Shown piece after piece: positions 44,050 through 52,308 of a stretch of DNA of 64,000 nt (position 1 is its first letter; each line of letters begins with the position of its first letter). Source of the DNA: UBA1422 sp963676385 (lineage in GTDB: Bacteria; Bacillota; Clostridia; Peptostreptococcales; Anaerovoracaceae); the NCBI GenBank assembly GCA_963676385.2, contig CAXXMM010000005.1, forward strand, positions 1 through 64,000, read 5' to 3'. The position numbers and the translations under genes are program-made. The notes beneath the pieces were generated by a model. It searched no databases. It was not told the DNA's origin and saw only the letters and a program-made list of their open reading frames with translations.

Positions 44050-44345
44050 GGTTCTTTCTTGTACCATTGGGTTGTCGGTTGCTTATGCAAGTGTCTCAAC
44101 ATGACACGGCGGTGCGCAAGGAGTACCAAAGCGTATGTCAAAGCAACGGTACGTTCTGGGACGCAAATGCCCTTGGCAGATGCGGGAGTTCGAATCTCCA
44201 TATGAGTATGAAAGCATACTAGATAAAACAGTCTTGAAAACTGTTCCATTTGAAACTTCCCTTGGGAAGTGGTCCGCAGCATACACCTGGAAAAATTTCT
44301 CCAAAGCCTTCCAGTGCCAAGCACTGTAAAGCCGAAAAGAAATCA
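44050..44345 (+). ncRNA. Candidate tRNA-mimic RNA upstream of slipin-rtcB
   Basis: No convincing coding frame, but a chain of hairpins: GTGTC/GACAC (44091-44107), GTACC/GGTAC (44123-44152), a T-arm-like element GGGAG-TTCGAAT-CTCC (44184-44199), AGTATG-AAAG-CATACT (44205-44220), ACAGT-CTTGAAA-ACTGT (44228-44244) with the seven-base loop, U33, UGA and A37 of a tRNA-Ser(UGA) anticodon arm, ACTTCC-CTTG-GGAAGT (44255-44270), CTGGAA/TTCCAG and CAGTGC-CAA-GCACTG. A T arm running into a tetraloop-capped acceptor-like stem recalls bacterial Y RNAs (YrlA), which accompany RtcB operons. No canonical tRNA can be built from it. Boundaries are approximate. Confidence 0.5.
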
Positions 44346-44349
44346 CTCC

Positions 44350-44462
44350 ATACACAATGCGCCTTGTCGAAATCAGGATATCGTATGGGATAAGCAAAAA
44401 CCAAAGCATCGCTTCCGTCATTGTCTAATTCCAACTTAACGATTTTGCCGCCCATTGTGTAT
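44350..44462. repeat. Inverted repeat spanning the rest of the slipin leader
   Basis: ATACACAATG at 44350-44359 is exactly complementary to CATTGTGTAT at 44453-44462; inside it, GAAATC and GATTTT can also pair. It ends 40 bases before the slipin start and could be a 5'-UTR fold or the remnant of another gene. Confidence 0.5.
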
Positions 44463-44502
44463 CGGTGGCTGCAAATATGAAAACAAGCCGGGAGGGCAGA
44501 TC

Positions 44503-45603
44503 ATGAAAATCATTATCAATGAAAATCAAAGAGGATTTCTGTACAAAAACGGAAAATATATCAAAATGTTAACACCTGGTAAATACCACACGTATAGATT
44601 TTTTGGTGGAAAGAAAATTGAAACCGTGGAATTGGATGAAATGATTCCAGAAAACATGGGCGGATTGGAGATCTTGTTACGGGACAACAAAGTAAAACAA
44701 TCCACATATATGCTGGATGTAGGAGATAATCAGTTGGCATTGCATTTTGTCAACGGGAAATACTATAACTGTTTGAGCTCGGGACGATATGGATTTTGGA
44801 CCGTGTTTGATCATCACCAGTTTACCATGGTGGATACGTCCAATCCAGAAGTCAGTGATGAGATTCCCCGCTATATCCTTAAGAGTATTCCTGCATACAT
44901 GATTGCGAAGATTGAGGTGGCTGAATATGAAAAAGCCAGACTATATTTTGATAAAAAGTTTGTAAGAATCTTAGATAGGGGAACCCATTATTTTTGGAAA
45001 TCCAATGTAACAATTGACACCGGTATTGTTGATACCCGGTTGACAACAATGGAAATCACCGGACAGGAAATTCTTACCCAAGATAAGGTCAACCTGCGCA
45101 TTAATTTTGTATGTCATTATCGTATCACAGATTATGTAAAAGTGCTGACAGAAGTGGATAATTATCTGGAACATCTTCATGTAGCCGCACAACTTGCACT
45201 GAGAGAATACATTGGACAACTGAGAATGGATGAAGTGTTGGAAAACAAAAGCCAAATTTCAACGTATGTTTTGGAAAAACTAACTGCAGCAGCAAGAGAA
45301 GTCTATGTGGAGATGGTGGATGCCGGCGTAAAGGATATTGTTCTTCCCGGAGAGATTCGGGATATTATGAACACTGTTCTGATTGCGGAAAAGAGGGCCC
45401 AGGCCAATGTCATTATGAGGAGGGAAGAAGTGGCTTCCACTCGCTCTTTGCTCAATACCGCCAAGCTCATGGATGAGAATCATACCTTGTACAAGTTGAA
45501 GGAATTGGAGTATCTTGAAAAAATTTGCGAGAATGTAGGGAACATTTCCGTTTCCGGTGGTGACTTGTTGACACAATTAAGAGAGATTGTCAAAGCCAGT
45601 TGA
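44503..45603 (+). CDS. SPFH/Band-7 slipin-like protein
   Basis: 366 residues from ATG 44503, preceded by GGGAGG. The N-terminus MKIIINENQRGFLYKNGKYI and the central SPFH part (TRLTTMEITGQEILTQDKVNLRINF in pieces: LTTMEITGQEILT, DKVNLRINFVCHYRI, LREYIGQLRMDEVLENK) fit slipins; the C-terminal coiled region has IAEKRAQANVIMRREEVASTRSLLNTAKLMDEN. There is no obvious N-terminal membrane hairpin, so it may be a soluble or peripheral scaffold. Slipin-like genes recur next to rtcB. Its end overlaps or abuts rtcB. Confidence 0.87.
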   Translation: MKIIINENQRGFLYKNGKYIKMLTPGKYHTYRFFGGKKIETVELDEMIPENMGGLEILLRDNKVKQSTYMLDVGDNQLALHFVNGKYYNCLSSGRYGFWTVFDHHQFTMVDTSNPEVSDEIPRYILKSIPAYMIAKIEVAEYEKARLYFDKKFVRILDRGTHYFWKSNVTIDTGIVDTRLTTMEITGQEILTQDKVNLRINFVCHYRITDYVKVLTEVDNYLEHLHVAAQLALREYIGQLRMDEVLENKSQISTYVLEKLTAAAREVYVEMVDAGVKDIVLPGEIRDIMNTVLIAEKRAQANVIMRREEVASTRSLLNTAKLMDENHTLYKLKELEYLEKICENVGNISVSGGDLLTQLREIVKAS

Positions 45604-45641
45604 AAACCGGCTTTGACAAGGCAGTCAGAAAGGAGATTATC

Positions 45642-46865
45642 GTGATAGAAATTGCCGGAGAATTTGCCACGGCAGTGGTTTATGCAGAGGACATAGAAGA
45701 TTCAGCAAAGGAACAAATTGAAATTTTGTGCAATCAATCTTTTGCTGAGGGCGCCCGGATTCGCATTATGCCTGATGTTCATGCCGGAGCCGGATGTGTC
45801 ATTGGCTTTACCGGAAATCTGGGGGAAAGAGTCATCCCAAATATTGTCGGGGTAGACATTGGTTGCGGCATGCTGACCGTAGAATTGGGACCAATTGATG
45901 TAGATTTTGAAGAATTAAATCGGATTGTCAGAGATAATATCCCAAGCGGAAAACAGGTACATGAGGGAAGACTTGTTCGATTTTCTCAATTGTCGGATCT
46001 TTACTGCTTTCGAGCCTTGAGAAATACCAAACGTATTGAAAGAAGCATTGGCACCCTTGGCGGCGGCAACCACTTTATTGAAATTGATGTGGATGATCAG
46101 GGAAGCAAATATCTTATCATTCATACCGGAAGCAGAAACTTAGGGAAACAAGTAGCGGACTATTATCAGGAGATGGCCTTTGACATTATGTGTGGCAAAG
46201 ATAAATATTTTGAAACCAGAGATCAGATTATACAGGACTATAAAGAATCCGGGCGAAAGCATGAAATCCAGCAGGCCATTCATCACCTTGCCGAAACCTT
46301 TGAGTACAAAAAGACATTAATCTCTAAAGAACTGTGCTATCTGGAGGGAAAATACCGAGAAATGTATCTTCATGATATGAAGATTTGTCAGGACTATGCT
46401 ACGTTGAATCGAATGATAATTGCCCAAAAGATTGTTGAAGGATTACTTGGCAAAAACATAGAGGATTTGATTCATTTTGAAACGATCCATAACTATATTG
46501 ACCACGAAAGGAATCTGGTGCGAAAGGGAGCAGTGTCTGCAAAAAAAGGAGAAACACTGTTGATTCCAATGAACATGCGGGACGGAAGTCTCCTTTGTGT
46601 GGGCAAAGGAAACGACCAGTGGAACAGCTCTGCACCTCATGGTGCAGGCCGTCTGTTCAGCCGGACAGCCGCCAAAGAGAGATTTGACTTAGAAGAATAC
46701 CAAACCCAGATGGAAGGTATTTATTCCACGACTGTCAGTGAGAAAACCTTAGACGAGTGTCCCATGGCATACAAGGGAATGGATGATATTCTTGGGCAGA
46801 TTGAGCCCACTGCAGAGGTGGTGAAAATCATCAAACCAATTTACAATTTTAAGGCAGAAGAATAA
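45642..46865 (+). CDS. rtcB: RNA-splicing/repair ligase RtcB
   Basis: 407 residues from GTG 45642, which has AAGGAG six bases upstream; a longer TTG start at 45600 lacks this. Motifs: IRIMPDVHAGAGCVIGFTG, NIVGVDIGCGM (metal Cys), GTLGGGNHFIE (metal His), IHTGSRNLGKQ and SSAPHGAGRLFSR with the histidine that becomes guanylylated. RtcB joins 2',3'-cyclic-phosphate or 3'-phosphate ends to 5'-OH ends using GTP and Mn2+, as after tRNA cleavage by anticodon nucleases. No RtcA or archease gene is adjacent. Confidence 0.95.
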   Translation: MIEIAGEFATAVVYAEDIEDSAKEQIEILCNQSFAEGARIRIMPDVHAGAGCVIGFTGNLGERVIPNIVGVDIGCGMLTVELGPIDVDFEELNRIVRDNIPSGKQVHEGRLVRFSQLSDLYCFRALRNTKRIERSIGTLGGGNHFIEIDVDDQGSKYLIIHTGSRNLGKQVADYYQEMAFDIMCGKDKYFETRDQIIQDYKESGRKHEIQQAIHHLAETFEYKKTLISKELCYLEGKYREMYLHDMKICQDYATLNRMIIAQKIVEGLLGKNIEDLIHFETIHNYIDHERNLVRKGAVSAKKGETLLIPMNMRDGSLLCVGKGNDQWNSSAPHGAGRLFSRTAAKERFDLEEYQTQMEGIYSTTVSEKTLDECPMAYKGMDDILGQIEPTAEVVKIIKPIYNFKAEE

Positions 46866-46883
46866 AAAGCAGTTATGCGTTCA

Positions 46884-46966
46884 GGCACGTATTCAACCAT
46901 GTGTTCAACACATGGTGCCCATCTGCAAAAAGAGGAACTCTGGCAATCAAGGTTCCTCTTTTTTAT
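46884..46966 (+). terminator. Hairpin plus intrinsic terminator after rtcB
   Basis: First ACCATGTGT-TCA-ACACATGGT (9-bp stem, 46896-46916), then AGAGGAAC (46931) pairing with GTTCCTCT (46952) and a T run. Confidence 0.85.
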
Positions 46967-47071
46967 GTTTTTTTCCTGTTTTCTGCCCTTATATTACCAC
47001 AAAAAGCCTAAAATTTCAAGTCTTGTAACCTTGCTCCATTGGGTGTATTAAATAGTGGGAGGTGGTTTCAC

Positions 47072-47551
47072 ATGAACTTAATCAGTGGGTTGATGATACA
47101 CAATATGCAAAAGGAAATCCAGGCGCTGGATGAAATGAATCAGTTGACCGGGCGGTATGGCCTTTCGCTATCTTTTTCTCAAATCCAAAATCTAATGGAA
47201 CAGCGGTTGACCGCCTTGAAGAATACCGGCCGAGTGGAGTTCGGCCAAGGCATCCTGCCCAAACTAATCTATGCTTTTTGTGATTCTTCTTATCTGACCC
47301 AACAGAATTTTGAAGCAACCCTAATTGAGTTGCAGGATATATTTTATTACTTCAAGGGCGAGGCCATGGAAGAAATTTCCGACGATGAGCTTATTGATGC
47401 CATGAAAGATGCCTTTGACGGAAAGGGGCAGGGCTCGGTGGAATACGTGGCGCAGACAGCATTGGAAAACCTTTGCCACAAAATTCGAGGAGGTTTGTGG
47501 GATGATAAATCCGGGGAGGGAAGCGGAGAAAGAGAGGAATGGGATGACTGA
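47072..47551 (+). CDS. Conserved protein of unknown function (possibly DUF6323 type)
   Basis: 159 residues from ATG 47072, with GGGAGGTGG nine bases upstream. Helical and acidic; visible segments are EMNQLTGRYGLSLSFSQIQNL, FGQGILPKLIYAFCDSSYLTQ and a Glu/Asp-rich end. I recall DUF6323 proteins paired with DUF6179 proteins in Clostridia, and length and order agree, but this was not checked. It follows rtcB after a terminator and is translationally coupled to the next gene (8-base overlap). Confidence 0.65.
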   Translation: MNLISGLMIHNMQKEIQALDEMNQLTGRYGLSLSFSQIQNLMEQRLTALKNTGRVEFGQGILPKLIYAFCDSSYLTQQNFEATLIELQDIFYYFKGEAMEEISDDELIDAMKDAFDGKGQGSVEYVAQTALENLCHKIRGGLWDDKSGEGSGEREEWDD

Positions 47552-48455
47552 TAGGAAAATCGCCCGGCAAGAGGAAAGGGAGTGGGGTGACGATTGCCTC
47601 AACGTTCAAACAGAATTGGTAAAACTATTGGCAAAAAAAACCGAAAGATACACTGGGGGAGAAAGCTCTTCGGTCCCCATGGAAACAGCCCAGAAGCTCC
47701 TCTATTCTGTTTGCTTTACCTTGGGAGTTGATTTTAGCGGTTCTTCTTTGGATTTGGATAGGTTGGACGGAAAAAACTTAACCCGGGAATACGCCCAAGG
47801 CTTATCAAGAATTGAAGAGAAAATCCAATGGGGTAAAGATCTGTGGGAAACTGCTCGCCTAACTGCGCCGGCCATAGAAAATATTTCTTTGCGCGACACC
47901 TTGGAAAGCATCGGTGGTTTTTGGAAAAGATACGATTACACCTACTTCGCCCACGAAATCCCTTGCGACATTGATTATCAACTGTGCCACCCGGTACCGG
48001 AAACCCAATTTGGAATAGACTACATCAACCAATACCTGAGCCGCCTTATTATAGAAAATGATTTTATCCGTCGATTCCCCTTGGCGCAAGAGCTTGGTTT
48101 GTTGGAACAATACTGTCCCGACTATCGGGGGCTGCTCATTAACCTGTACGAGCCCATTGCTACCAATGCTTTGGGCCTGACCCTTCTGGCAGAGGATGTG
48201 TATCAACTGGATGTTTCCCCTTGGCAAGCAAGGAAATTGTGGAGTATGTTCTCCTCTCTATCACAAAAAGATTTGCTACGCAAAGGTGCCGAGACGCTGT
48301 GTAGTCAACTTCAACTTGCCCCGGGTGCTTCGTGGGACTATCTAAAGGACCTTGGAGCAAATTTGGCGCCAAGAATCGACGCTTTATTGGAAACCGGAAC
48401 GTTGGAAGGCGTCTTTCTTTCTTTTGGGGTCAACCGGAATTTTTTCACGTTCTAA
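47544..48455 (+). CDS. Conserved protein of unknown function (possibly DUF6179 type)
   Basis: 303 residues from ATG 47544 (GAGAGGAA upstream). Helical, with CLNVQTELVKLLAKKTERYTGGESSSVP (in parts QTELVKLLAKKTERYTGGES), METAQKLLYSVCFTLG, FAHEIPCDIDYQLC and LSRLIIENDFIRRFP. No catalytic motif is apparent. Length and pairing resemble DUF6179 proteins. Position in the RtcB island hints at a role with it, without direct evidence. Confidence 0.65.
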   Translation: MTDRKIARQEEREWGDDCLNVQTELVKLLAKKTERYTGGESSSVPMETAQKLLYSVCFTLGVDFSGSSLDLDRLDGKNLTREYAQGLSRIEEKIQWGKDLWETARLTAPAIENISLRDTLESIGGFWKRYDYTYFAHEIPCDIDYQLCHPVPETQFGIDYINQYLSRLIIENDFIRRFPLAQELGLLEQYCPDYRGLLINLYEPIATNALGLTLLAEDVYQLDVSPWQARKLWSMFSSLSQKDLLRKGAETLCSQLQLAPGASWDYLKDLGANLAPRIDALLETGTLEGVFLSFGVNRNFFTF

Positions 48456-48580
48456 ATCCTAAATAGACCGAACCTCCCAAAACAAGCACATAAAATACGC
48501 CAAACCCTTGCCTTGTTACCCAAAATAATTTATCATAAAGATAGTAAATGTTGTTGAGGGTTCATTAATGGGGGGGCTTT

Positions 48581-48712
48581 ATGGATAAGTGGGGAATCGG
48601 AAAGAATTTGGTGAAATATAAAAGGCGCATTTGTGATGCGCTTTTTGTTTGCAGTTCATCCCATCCGGTAAAATTGAATTCAACCTCAAAAACTATTGTA
48701 AGAACGTGCTAA
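48581..48712 (+). CDS. Possible 43-codon leader reading frame
   Basis: ATG 48581 follows a run of seven G, a usable ribosome site, and opens MDKWGIGKNLVKYKRRI. A terminator hairpin (48625-48646) falls within the frame. A similarly placed small frame with a GI..K pattern precedes the related gene at 59102. Probably a leader or attenuator if real. Confidence 0.3.
   Translation: MDKWGIGKNLVKYKRRICDALFVCSSSHPVKLNSTSKTIVRTC
48620..48646 (+). terminator. Terminator or attenuator hairpin
   Basis: GCGCAT-TTGTG-ATGCGC followed by five T, 90 bases upstream of the exported-protein gene. Confidence 0.7.
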
Positions 48713-48735
48713 AACGCGCCAATCGGAGGAATCAT

Positions 48736-49257
48736 ATGAAAAAGAAAATTTTGTTGCTTTCCCTTGCCTTATTTATTGTGGCCGGTCTTGCATTGTGGAT
48801 GGTGTGGCATTACCAGGATTGCCTTTACGGAAAGATTACAATAGAAAACAATGATTCAGAGGAGCTAAAAATTATTCTAGTACAAGATGGACTTCGCATA
48901 TGCGACGCTGGGTCAGAAATTGAAGCAAAGTGCATCCGGATTGGTAGTCAATATTTCTATTATGCCCACACAAGCGGATACTCCCCATATGAAATACAGA
49001 TCAAAATACAATATGAAACCAAGGATGGTGTCAAAAAGAAGGTCACGGCTCTATATGATGGTCTTGCCTTGAATAACACACCGGAGAGGAATGATTTTCA
49101 TTTTTCCTCCTTGGCAAACGATGGAAAGGTGTCTATTATCGTTGGGGTCGACTGGAAAGTTAGGGGAGAAAGAAAAGAGCAATTGGAATATGAATTTCCG
49201 ATCAACGAAATCAAAGATGGTATCTTTTACGTCTCCGATGATAGTTTGTCTCAGTAG
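48736..49257 (+). CDS. Exported or membrane-anchored protein, unknown function
   Basis: 173 residues from ATG 48736 with CGGAGG upstream; the longer frame is not supported. One N-terminal helix (ILLLSLALFIVAGLALWMVW) and a beta-rich extracellular domain (YGKITIENNDSEELKIIL, EIQIKIQYETKDGVKKKV). No family recognised. It starts a run of three exported-protein genes. Confidence 0.75.
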   Translation: MKKKILLLSLALFIVAGLALWMVWHYQDCLYGKITIENNDSEELKIILVQDGLRICDAGSEIEAKCIRIGSQYFYYAHTSGYSPYEIQIKIQYETKDGVKKKVTALYDGLALNNTPERNDFHFSSLANDGKVSIIVGVDWKVRGERKEQLEYEFPINEIKDGIFYVSDDSLSQ

Positions 49258-49299
49258 ATAAAATTGACTAATCCAAAGGTTTGACAGGAGGAGCACAGA

Positions 49300-50421
49300 A
49301 TGAAGAGGAAAGTGAAAATATTTGCAGGAATTTCATTGTCAATAATCGTGTTGGTGTGTGCGGCTGTTATGTTATTGAGCAACGATAAAAATAGTAATAT
49401 GAGTGACTATAATTCATTAAAATCTTTTGGAAACCAACAAGACAATTTCTGGAATACTTATGCGTATGATGGAAATAATCTGTATACGGTGACATGGCGA
49501 CATGAAATTGGATCAGAAGATATGGAGAAAATTATAAAGTTGCAAATCGGAAGCCCCGCAGTACTTGAAAGCCTCTATTCTGTGTCTTCATCTATTAAAA
49601 CTGTATATTCACTACCTTCATCTTCGGACATGTCTCTCAGGCAGGTAAGCGTATTTGACGGATGGGTCTATTTTGCAGAATGTGAAATAGACTCAGATGA
49701 ATCCACAGAAATGTATTATCTTTATAGAATTCGAGAAGATGGTAGTGACAGAGAAAAATTAGGGAAATTTAGTGGTCCAAAGGGGGATATGCTTTATGTT
49801 TTAACAGAAGAAAAGATAGTATATGAGGATGAAAAGGGCATATCTACAATGAATCTGGATGGGACAGAAAAGGAAGCGATTATACCCGATGAAACAGAAG
49901 ATGATACAGATATATATCTTGCAGGAGTTGACAATGGATGGATTTATTATGAAAGCCATTATTACACAATATTTGAGCAAAATGATTTATTATATCGAAC
50001 TCGGTTTGACGGTTCGGATATGCAGAAAGTCCTGGATTTAGCCGAAAAAAGACTGTATGTAGTGGATGGAGAGAAGATCTTTTTTTCTACTTACAGTGAA
50101 TATAAACCGGAGGAGTATTTGAAAAAACAAACGATTGGCGGAGAAGAAAAGGTTTTGTTCGAAGCTTCGGATGGAGTTTATTTGTTTAATAAGGAAGGCA
50201 ATTGGGTGTATTTTGGTGCCGGAAATAAAGTGTATCGGATCAATACAGATGGGAAAAGTGAAGAAGAGACTGTCTATTGTTTTAGAGGCGAAGATAGTTT
50301 TGCATCATCTATTTCCGTATATGATGGAGATCTCCTTATTACTTACAATGGGGGCCAAGTTATGTATATCAAACAGGATGGCACAGTAACAGATCTAACA
50401 GATTATGTGGGCAGACAGTAG
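49300..50421 (+). CDS. Membrane-anchored beta-propeller-like protein (DUF5050 type), paralogue 1
   Basis: 373 residues; AGGAGGAG lies upstream. N-terminal anchor (IFAGISLSIIVLVCAAVMLLS), then SLKSFGNQQ and repeated blade-like units with DGWVYFAE, YLYRIREDGSDREKL, NGWIYYES, LLYRTRFDGSDMQKV, GNWVYFGAGNKVYRINTDG. This repeat (W-I/V-Y-Y/F ... LYR ... DG) is that of DUF5050/six-bladed propellers. Function unknown, probably surface sensing or binding. Closely related in plan to the genes at 50557 and 59102. Confidence 0.82.
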   Translation: MKRKVKIFAGISLSIIVLVCAAVMLLSNDKNSNMSDYNSLKSFGNQQDNFWNTYAYDGNNLYTVTWRHEIGSEDMEKIIKLQIGSPAVLESLYSVSSSIKTVYSLPSSSDMSLRQVSVFDGWVYFAECEIDSDESTEMYYLYRIREDGSDREKLGKFSGPKGDMLYVLTEEKIVYEDEKGISTMNLDGTEKEAIIPDETEDDTDIYLAGVDNGWIYYESHYYTIFEQNDLLYRTRFDGSDMQKVLDLAEKRLYVVDGEKIFFSTYSEYKPEEYLKKQTIGGEEKVLFEASDGVYLFNKEGNWVYFGAGNKVYRINTDGKSEEETVYCFRGEDSFASSISVYDGDLLITYNGGQVMYIKQDGTVTDLTDYVGRQ

Positions 50422-50556
50422 GTGAATTGGGGATCAAAATAATAGAACTTATTGGTGTGGCTGGTTCTCAAGTAAAGACGGAAATTGGGTTTATGGAACA
50501 GTTGTGCTTTTGCCAATCTGATTCAATAAGTGTCGTTTGTGAAGAGGATTTAAGTA

Positions 50557-52281
50557 ATGAAATATGATAAAGGCCTAATAAAAAATATATGTAAAATGAT
50601 CATTCTTGGAGCGGCTTGTTTTTCTATAAGTGCGTTTGTGGTATTTACCTTAACAGAAAACTTGGATTGGGGAGCAGGGATCATTATGACATGGCTCTTG
50701 CTTACAGGAGGGATGGGGACTTTGCTGTTAGGTATTTTCCAGCGCAATTTATTTGCAAGAAGAGCGGTGGGCGCCGTGGCGGCGGCGGCTTTTGTCACGT
50801 TTTTGGTAATATTGCTTTTGGGATATATTATGTCGGACAATAATGATGATATGTATGGTTTCTATCTTATTCTTTGCCCCGTGATGGGCATTATTTATGG
50901 AGCCACTTTTGGTGGAATTTTTTATGGCCCCAAAGCCATATTAATGTTTTCCATTGTTTGTGGCGCCGTGGCTGTGCCTTTTGGAAATTTAAGTGAATAT
51001 ATAGGGGATGATATTGGAATAAATCCTTGGATGGAAAATCTAATAGGGCAGTATGGGGACGTTATGTGGTACGTGCCAATTTGGACGGGAATTGGCGCAG
51101 GGATAGGGTTGTGTCTTGCCTTGTCCAAATTAAAGTTTCCCCATATGGGAGAAATAATGAAGAAAAAAGCAGTGGTGATTGCTGGCAGTATATTATTGGT
51201 ACTGGTCGTGATATTTGCTACTTACTTACTGGTTGACACCGATAGTTATATATCTAGCGACGAGAGTGAGACAAACAGTTGGGAAATGCCATCAGATCTG
51301 ACCCCTGTACTGTCCTTTGGAAATCAGCAACAAAAGGAGTTATCTTATTATGCGTTTGGTGGAGATGACATCTATGTTGGGGAATTTGGGACGTTTCTTC
51401 GCGAGATTGTGAAGTTTCCAATTGAAACCCCTACAAACGCCGAAAAAATATATACCAAATTTCATCTGTTCAAAAATCGGGAAATCACCCAAGTCGCCTT
51501 ATTTGACCATTGGATCTATTTTGTAGAAATGGGGCTTGATCCAGGGGACTCTCTTTCCAAATATTCACTTTATCGGATGAAGAAAGATGGTGGGGAAAAG
51601 CAATTTTTGGCTGACTTTAAGTTAAACTACCCCGACGAAGAAGTGTCATTTATCCTGACAGAAGAGGCTATTCTTTACAATAATGGTTCTGAAATTTATG
51701 CAATCAGTTTAAGCGGAGGTTCATCGAAAAAACTTCCGGGAGAAGATTATTATTTATTTGGAATAGACGATGGATGGATATATTATACAGGGGGAGACTC
51801 TGAAGACTACAGCTTTCTGCATCGCATGCACATTGATGGAACTGGGAAAGAAAAGGTTCTCGAATTAGCTGACGCAAGAGGAGTTATTGTGGACCAAGGG
51901 CAGGAGTTTTATCTTACCAGCAACAAGAAAATAACAGAGCATAAAGTAATAATGAGAACGAATGACGGAAAGGAAACGGCGTTGGCTGAATGCTCGGATT
52001 GGACAGAGTGCCTGAACAAAGAGGGCGACTGGCTGTATTTTGCGGACGGGAATGACCTGTATAAGTTGAATGTGGCGAAGAAAGGCGAAAAGCAATTGGT
52101 CTACAGTTTTCCGGACGAGGCCTGCTACATAAAAAACATCTACTTGCAGGATGGCGATGTCTTTGTTGTAAGCCACAAAGACGAAGGGAGTATTCTGATA
52201 GAAGAAAAGAAGATATATATCAAAAAGGATGGCACGGAAATCGATTTGACAAATGTTTTGCCGGAATATGAGAATGATTAA
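50557..52281 (+). CDS. Multi-pass membrane protein with extracellular propeller-like domain, paralogue 2
   Basis: 574 residues. The first 200 contain about five hydrophobic helices (MIILGAACFSISAFVVFTL, FVTFLVILLLGYIM, ...) and a final one near 205-225. The rest begins LSFGNQQQ and has the same blade units as its neighbours (DHWIYFVE, LYRMKKDGG, DGWIYYTGG, GDWLYFADGNDLYKL, YIKKDGTEIDLTN). The membrane part distinguishes it from the other two and could transmit a signal or energise assembly. No ribosome site is strong. Ends before a convergent activator gene. Confidence 0.8.
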   Translation: MKYDKGLIKNICKMIILGAACFSISAFVVFTLTENLDWGAGIIMTWLLLTGGMGTLLLGIFQRNLFARRAVGAVAAAAFVTFLVILLLGYIMSDNNDDMYGFYLILCPVMGIIYGATFGGIFYGPKAILMFSIVCGAVAVPFGNLSEYIGDDIGINPWMENLIGQYGDVMWYVPIWTGIGAGIGLCLALSKLKFPHMGEIMKKKAVVIAGSILLVLVVIFATYLLVDTDSYISSDESETNSWEMPSDLTPVLSFGNQQQKELSYYAFGGDDIYVGEFGTFLREIVKFPIETPTNAEKIYTKFHLFKNREITQVALFDHWIYFVEMGLDPGDSLSKYSLYRMKKDGGEKQFLADFKLNYPDEEVSFILTEEAILYNNGSEIYAISLSGGSSKKLPGEDYYLFGIDDGWIYYTGGDSEDYSFLHRMHIDGTGKEKVLELADARGVIVDQGQEFYLTSNKKITEHKVIMRTNDGKETALAECSDWTECLNKEGDWLYFADGNDLYKLNVAKKGEKQLVYSFPDEACYIKNIYLQDGDVFVVSHKDEGSILIEEKKIYIKKDGTEIDLTNVLPEYEND

Positions 52282-52308
52282 ATGGCGCCCTGAGATAGGG
52301 TAACCTCC

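Noticed and set aside
44080..44210. Canonical tRNA gene around the TTCGAAT element
   Set aside because: The bases after the T arm have no upstream acceptor partner and there is no proper D arm or CCA; it cannot fold as a normal cloverleaf.
44219..44455. 78-codon minus-strand frame (begins MGGKIVKLELDNDGSDALVF) opposite the slipin leader
   Set aside because: It looks moderately protein-like but has no ribosome site, lies over strong hairpins and an inverted repeat, and is not followed by any gene on that strand. Kept only as a possible relic.
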